From Deltaproteobacteria bacterium (lineage in GTDB: Bacteria; Desulfobacterota; Desulfarculia; Adiutricales; Adiutricaceae): a stretch of 6,746 nucleotides of DNA. The stretch is taken from assembly GCA_031278795.1 (NCBI GenBank), contig JAITJT010000130.1:1-6746 (forward strand), read 5' to 3'. The notes under the pieces are model-generated. The model made no database searches. It saw nothing but the letters and a program-made list of their open reading frames with translations, and was not told where the DNA came from. Position 1 is the first letter of the stretch. Every line of letters starts with the position of its first letter. Shown here piece after piece: positions 3,940-6,746 of the stretch. A program made the position numbers and the translations under genes.

Positions 3940-6247
3940 TTTCACTTACAATAAGTTCAGACCAGACCCTAAAGTTCAGAGCGTGGAGGCCTACGAGCCC
4001 CAGGATTTTGGGGACGGTAAGAAAACTCAAGCCACGGACGTCCCCACCAAGCTCAATTTCGAGGAATTCAAGACCCAAAACAAGACACTCTCGGAGATTA
4101 TCAGCTCCATTCCCTCTCTTAGCTATCTCTTCTCCCCCTTTGACCCGGGCAAAACCCTGGATATGAACTACACGGCCCTTCTCCCGGAAGACGATCCCAA
4201 GAAGTACCCCTTCGAGGACCTTGACCCCCGTGACTCCTCCATCATAAACACCCTGGACCGGGCCGAGAAAAAGGCCTCGGAAATTATCCAGGGCGCCAAT
4301 GACGAAAAGGATAAGATCCTCTCCGAGGTGAGGCGCGAGGCCGTGGTTTTGAAAGACGATCTGGCCTCCACCGCTGAAAAGGAGGCCGAGGACATCATAA
4401 ACGACTCCAAGGACAAGGCCCGCGAGATAATAGAGTCCGCCCACAAGGAGGCAAGCGACCTAGCTGATCTTAAAAAACAAACGGAACAGCTAAAAAGCGA
4501 GGCCGCTAGCATCCTAGAGGACGTGAACATTGGTAAAGAGCGCAACAAGGCCCTTGAGGATGAGCTAAACAAAGCCAAGGCCGACTTTGAGCTCACGCGC
4601 CAAAAATGGGATGACGAGAAAGATGAGCTCCTCCAGAAAAGCCGCCAAGAAGAGATGGATAGAGGCTACAGCGAGGGTCTTGCCAAAGGTGAAGTTGAGG
4701 GCCAAAGAAAGGGAGAAAATGAGATAAATCAAAAACTCCAGGGCCTTTTAACGGTACTGGATAGGCTCCAGAACCTCTATGAGGATCTCTGGCGCCAAAA
4801 CGCCCCCCAGATGGTGGATCTCTCCATAGAGGCGGCCGAGGCCATAGTCAACAAGGAGATAGAAAACGGAGTGGGCCTGGCCACGGGCGCCTTCAATGAG
4901 GCCATAGAGTACCTCAAGAAGACCCACATAGCCGAGTTCAGGGTACGTCCGGAGGACCTAGAGGAGCTGGAGAACGCCCGCAATAAACTCCGGGGCGAGG
5001 TGGACGGTCTCACCAACGTGAAGTTCGTCCCGGATCCTGCCTTGGGCCCGGGCGACATCATCATGGAATCCGACATGGGCCGCCTGGACGGCACCCTCAA
5101 AAATAGGCGCGACGCCGTTATGAACGTGCTCCGGGAGGCCTTCCAAAAAGGCCTCATAGGCACCATGCCACCGCCTCCCCAAAGTTACCCCGTACCCATG
5201 CCCGAGCCTTCCCCAGAACCATCCGGAAAGCTCATAAATCCTGACGAGGAAGTACCCCCGCGAGAGTCAGAGCCTGCCACAGCTTCCGCCACCTCTCCTC
5301 CGGAAGATAAAGCCCCATCCCCATCCTCCGCTTCGGCCACTCCAGAACCCGTAGCCGCCTTGGATCAAACTGACGTCCTTCCGCTTCCACCGCAGCCTAT
5401 AACTGAGCCCCTACCGGAACCCCTTCCGGCAGAGCCTCCACTGGAAGCCAAAGCTGTTGAACAAGCGCAAGAAGAAGCGAGAGAAGAAGCACAAGCAGCA
5501 AAAGATGCTAAAGCCGCCCAAGAAGCTAAAGAGCTTCAAGCGGCGGAAGACGCCAAAGCCGCAGAAGACGCCAAAGCCGCGGAAGATGCAAAAGCCGCTG
5601 AAGATGCCAAAGCCGCAGAAGACGACAAAGCCGCAGAAGACGCCAAAGCCGCAGAAGATGCAAAAGCTGCAGAAGAGGCTCAAGCGCTTCAAGAAGCTAT
5701 TCCTACGCAAGCCGTGCCAGTTACGGATTCTAAGGAGCCTCAAATCCCTCAAGCTGTAGAGCCAGTGGAAAAAGAGCCACAAGTTCAAACTCCCGCCGCG
5801 GAAACGCCTGAGACGCAAGCTGCCGAGCTAGATGCGCGTATCCCTGAAATTCCCGAGCTAAACGCTCCGTCACAAGATGTCCCTGAGGCGGTGGATGAAG
5901 CAAAAACTGAGACCCTGGAGGCCCGAGCCGCGGATGCCGCCAAGGCTTTGGAGGATTTACAAGCCGCTCCACCTCAGCAGGCAGTAGCGGAGGCCCCTCC
6001 GGAGGACAGCTTCGAGCAATTCCCCATCCCCCAAGCTACAGAGGAGTTCAATCCCGCAAGCGTTCCTCCCACCTCTTCCGCCACCTTAGGGCCGCAGGCC
6101 AATGGAACAAGCACTCCTAATGGGAAAAGTGATGCCGTTCCTTTCTTTCCGGAGCTAGATGCCGTGGAGGACGGACTCGTGGCCAAGGATCTAGACAGCG
6201 GCTGGGACGATTTCGAAACAGAACCCCTTAAGCCCACAGACAAGTGA
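3932..6247 (+). CDS. fliH: FliH-type flagellar export regulator with a long repetitive C-terminal tail
   Basis: FliH binds the export ATPase FliI, restrains it and brings it to the C ring and export gate. The product is 771 residues, about three times the roughly 235 of E. coli FliH. Residues 1-105 form a variable N-terminus, and about 105-243 are charged, Ala-rich coiled coil. Five glycines at 245, 249, 253, 257 and 261 make the GxxxG helix typical of FliH. The FliH/YscL C-terminal domain runs to about 410 and includes the family-like GDIIMESDMGRLDGTLKNR stretch. Residues 412-771 are an extra tail: Pro-rich linkers, eight AAEDAK-type hexads (537-584), more Pro/Ala/Glu-rich sequence, and an acidic-aromatic end containing FFPELDAVEDG and GWDDFE. 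The identity rests on the core and on position after fliG; the tail has no recognised function. It overlaps fliG by 8 bp and the next gene by 4 bp. Confidence 0.85.
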   Translation: MSDFTYNKFRPDPKVQSVEAYEPQDFGDGKKTQATDVPTKLNFEEFKTQNKTLSEIISSIPSLSYLFSPFDPGKTLDMNYTALLPEDDPKKYPFEDLDPRDSSIINTLDRAEKKASEIIQGANDEKDKILSEVRREAVVLKDDLASTAEKEAEDIINDSKDKAREIIESAHKEASDLADLKKQTEQLKSEAASILEDVNIGKERNKALEDELNKAKADFELTRQKWDDEKDELLQKSRQEEMDRGYSEGLAKGEVEGQRKGENEINQKLQGLLTVLDRLQNLYEDLWRQNAPQMVDLSIEAAEAIVNKEIENGVGLATGAFNEAIEYLKKTHIAEFRVRPEDLEELENARNKLRGEVDGLTNVKFVPDPALGPGDIIMESDMGRLDGTLKNRRDAVMNVLREAFQKGLIGTMPPPPQSYPVPMPEPSPEPSGKLINPDEEVPPRESEPATASATSPPEDKAPSPSSASATPEPVAALDQTDVLPLPPQPITEPLPEPLPAEPPLEAKAVEQAQEEAREEAQAAKDAKAAQEAKELQAAEDAKAAEDAKAAEDAKAAEDAKAAEDDKAAEDAKAAEDAKAAEEAQALQEAIPTQAVPVTDSKEPQIPQAVEPVEKEPQVQTPAAETPETQAAELDARIPEIPELNAPSQDVPEAVDEAKTETLEARAADAAKALEDLQAAPPQQAVAEAPPEDSFEQFPIPQATEEFNPASVPPTSSATLGPQANGTSTPNGKSDAVPFFPELDAVEDGLVAKDLDSGWDDFETEPLKPTDK
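5540..5683 (+). repeat. 18-bp tandem repeat encoding eight AAEDAK hexads
   Basis: Eight in-frame 18-bp units encode AAEDAK, with AAEDDK in unit 5 and AAEEAQ in unit 8. Units are 5540-5557, 5558-5575, 5576-5593, 5594-5611, 5612-5629, 5630-5647, 5648-5665 and 5666-5683. Many differences between units are synonymous (GAC/GAT, GCC/GCA/GCT/GCG). This suggests the peptide is kept while the DNA drifts. Looser Ala/Glu/Lys/Gln sequence flanks it from about 5456. The predicted structure is a long charged helix; three hexads equal five helical turns. Confidence 0.92.
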
Positions 6248-6746
6248 TACCCGATCCCAAATTGAACATATGGGAGCATTCCGAGGGCCTTAAGGATCTC
6301 TGTCGGAAGCGCGCCAGAAACGCTCTTCCGGAGATGGACTCTGCGGCCCAAGCCGCGGATATTTTAAAAACTCTAAATATCACTCCCAAAACCCCCATCC
6401 TGGACGGGGGATGCGGGGCCGGGCACTTCATACACTCCCTTGCCAAAAGAGAACTGGATCTGGACTACCACGGTCTTGACTACAGCCCTTCCTACATAGA
6501 GATAGGAAAGGAGGCCTTCACCGAGCTCTCCTTGGATCCGGAGAGGCTGTTTGTGGAGAGCCTGGATGACTTGTCAGGTATTGAGTACGGGGTGGCTGTA
6601 CTCATAAATGTCATGTCCTTCAATCCGGATTTCAGGAGAATCCTGGGGAGAGTCGTGGAGACGGGCGCTAAAACCATACTGGTTAGGGACAACTTTGGCC
6701 AGGACACCGCGATCCTTTGGGATATTGATGGGTATCTAGATGTTGG
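6244..6746 (+). CDS. Class I SAM-dependent methyltransferase, 5' part only
   Basis: The product transfers a methyl group from S-adenosylmethionine; the acceptor is unknown. Only 167 codons lie in the window, with no stop. The fold's first strand and Gly-rich SAM loop are seen as ILDGGCGAGHF at residues 52-62. The acidic end of strand 2 is D79 in YHGLDYSPSYIEIG. A strand-4-like VAVLINVMSFNPDF and a strand-5-like GAKTILVRDNFG follow, the order of a Methyltransf_11/25-like domain. An in-frame TAA at 6229-6231 limits the start to GTG 6244, which overlaps the fliH stop as GTGA, or TTG 6262. No good Shine-Dalgarno sequence precedes either, so translational coupling to fliH is likely. fliI would normally be here. 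Protein, glycan or small-molecule acceptors all remain possible. Confidence 0.8.
   Translation, partial: MIPDPKLNIWEHSEGLKDLCRKRARNALPEMDSAAQAADILKTLNITPKTPILDGGCGAGHFIHSLAKRELDLDYHGLDYSPSYIEIGKEAFTELSLDPERLFVESLDDLSGIEYGVAVLINVMSFNPDFRRILGRVVETGAKTILVRDNFGQDTAILWDIDGYLDV

Noticed and set aside
5457..5759. 100-codon + strand frame rich in KPQKTPKPQK units
   Set aside because: It is the shifted frame of the same 18-bp repeat within fliH and has no independent support.
5411..5818. 135-codon - strand frame with repeated FCGFGVF units
   Set aside because: The repeat pattern is just the complement of the 18-bp array coding the AAEDAK hexads; no separate start signal or family match is seen.

Overview
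This window carries the start of a bacterial flagellar basal-body operon on the + strand. It holds fliF (MS ring), fliG (rotor/switch) and a fliH-type gene (export-ATPase regulator) with a very long tail. These are followed by the first 167 codons of a class I SAM-dependent methyltransferase that runs off the right edge. Coding DNA is GC-rich, with frequent ATA, AGG and AGA codons and mostly GAG/CAG, while the spacers are AT-rich. Together with a possible sigma-54 promoter, this fits a Gram-negative, Desulfobacterota (delta-proteobacterium)-like genome. That placement is an inference with low confidence, because no 16S or other marker is present.

Layout. Positions 1-116 look like the C-terminal end of an unidentified + strand gene. 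Positions 117-911 are a gene-free, AT-rich spacer of about 0.8 kb. It contains several small repeat families (a 13-bp degenerate tandem, a 14-bp direct repeat and a 7-bp tandem), two inverted repeats near 573-659, and a good -24/-12 match at 728-743 upstream of fliF. fliF is best started at the ATG at 912, not the upstream TTG at 879. A second gene-free AT-rich spacer (2682-2913), full of AGCT/TTAGC words, separates fliF from fliG. This is unusual, since these two genes are normally packed tightly. fliG and fliH overlap by 8 bp, with a TTG start preceded by a strong Shine-Dalgarno sequence. fliH and the methyltransferase overlap by 4 bp (GTGA).

How it works together. FliF forms the membrane ring and its C-terminal tail binds FliG. 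FliG couples to the stator and carries the torque helix. FliH normally escorts the FliI ATPase to the export gate and docks on the C-ring. In the usual fliE-F-G-H-I-J order, fliI would come next, but here the methyltransferase sits in its place and appears translationally coupled.

The most interesting part is the fliH product. A recognisable FliH core (GxxxG helix plus C-terminal domain, about residues 245-410) is followed by about 360 extra residues rich in Pro, Ala, Glu and Lys. These include eight tandem AAEDAK-type hexads and a terminal acidic-aromatic segment, and the repeat part uses clearly different codons from the rest of the operon. No CRISPR array, tRNA, rRNA or insertion sequence is visible.
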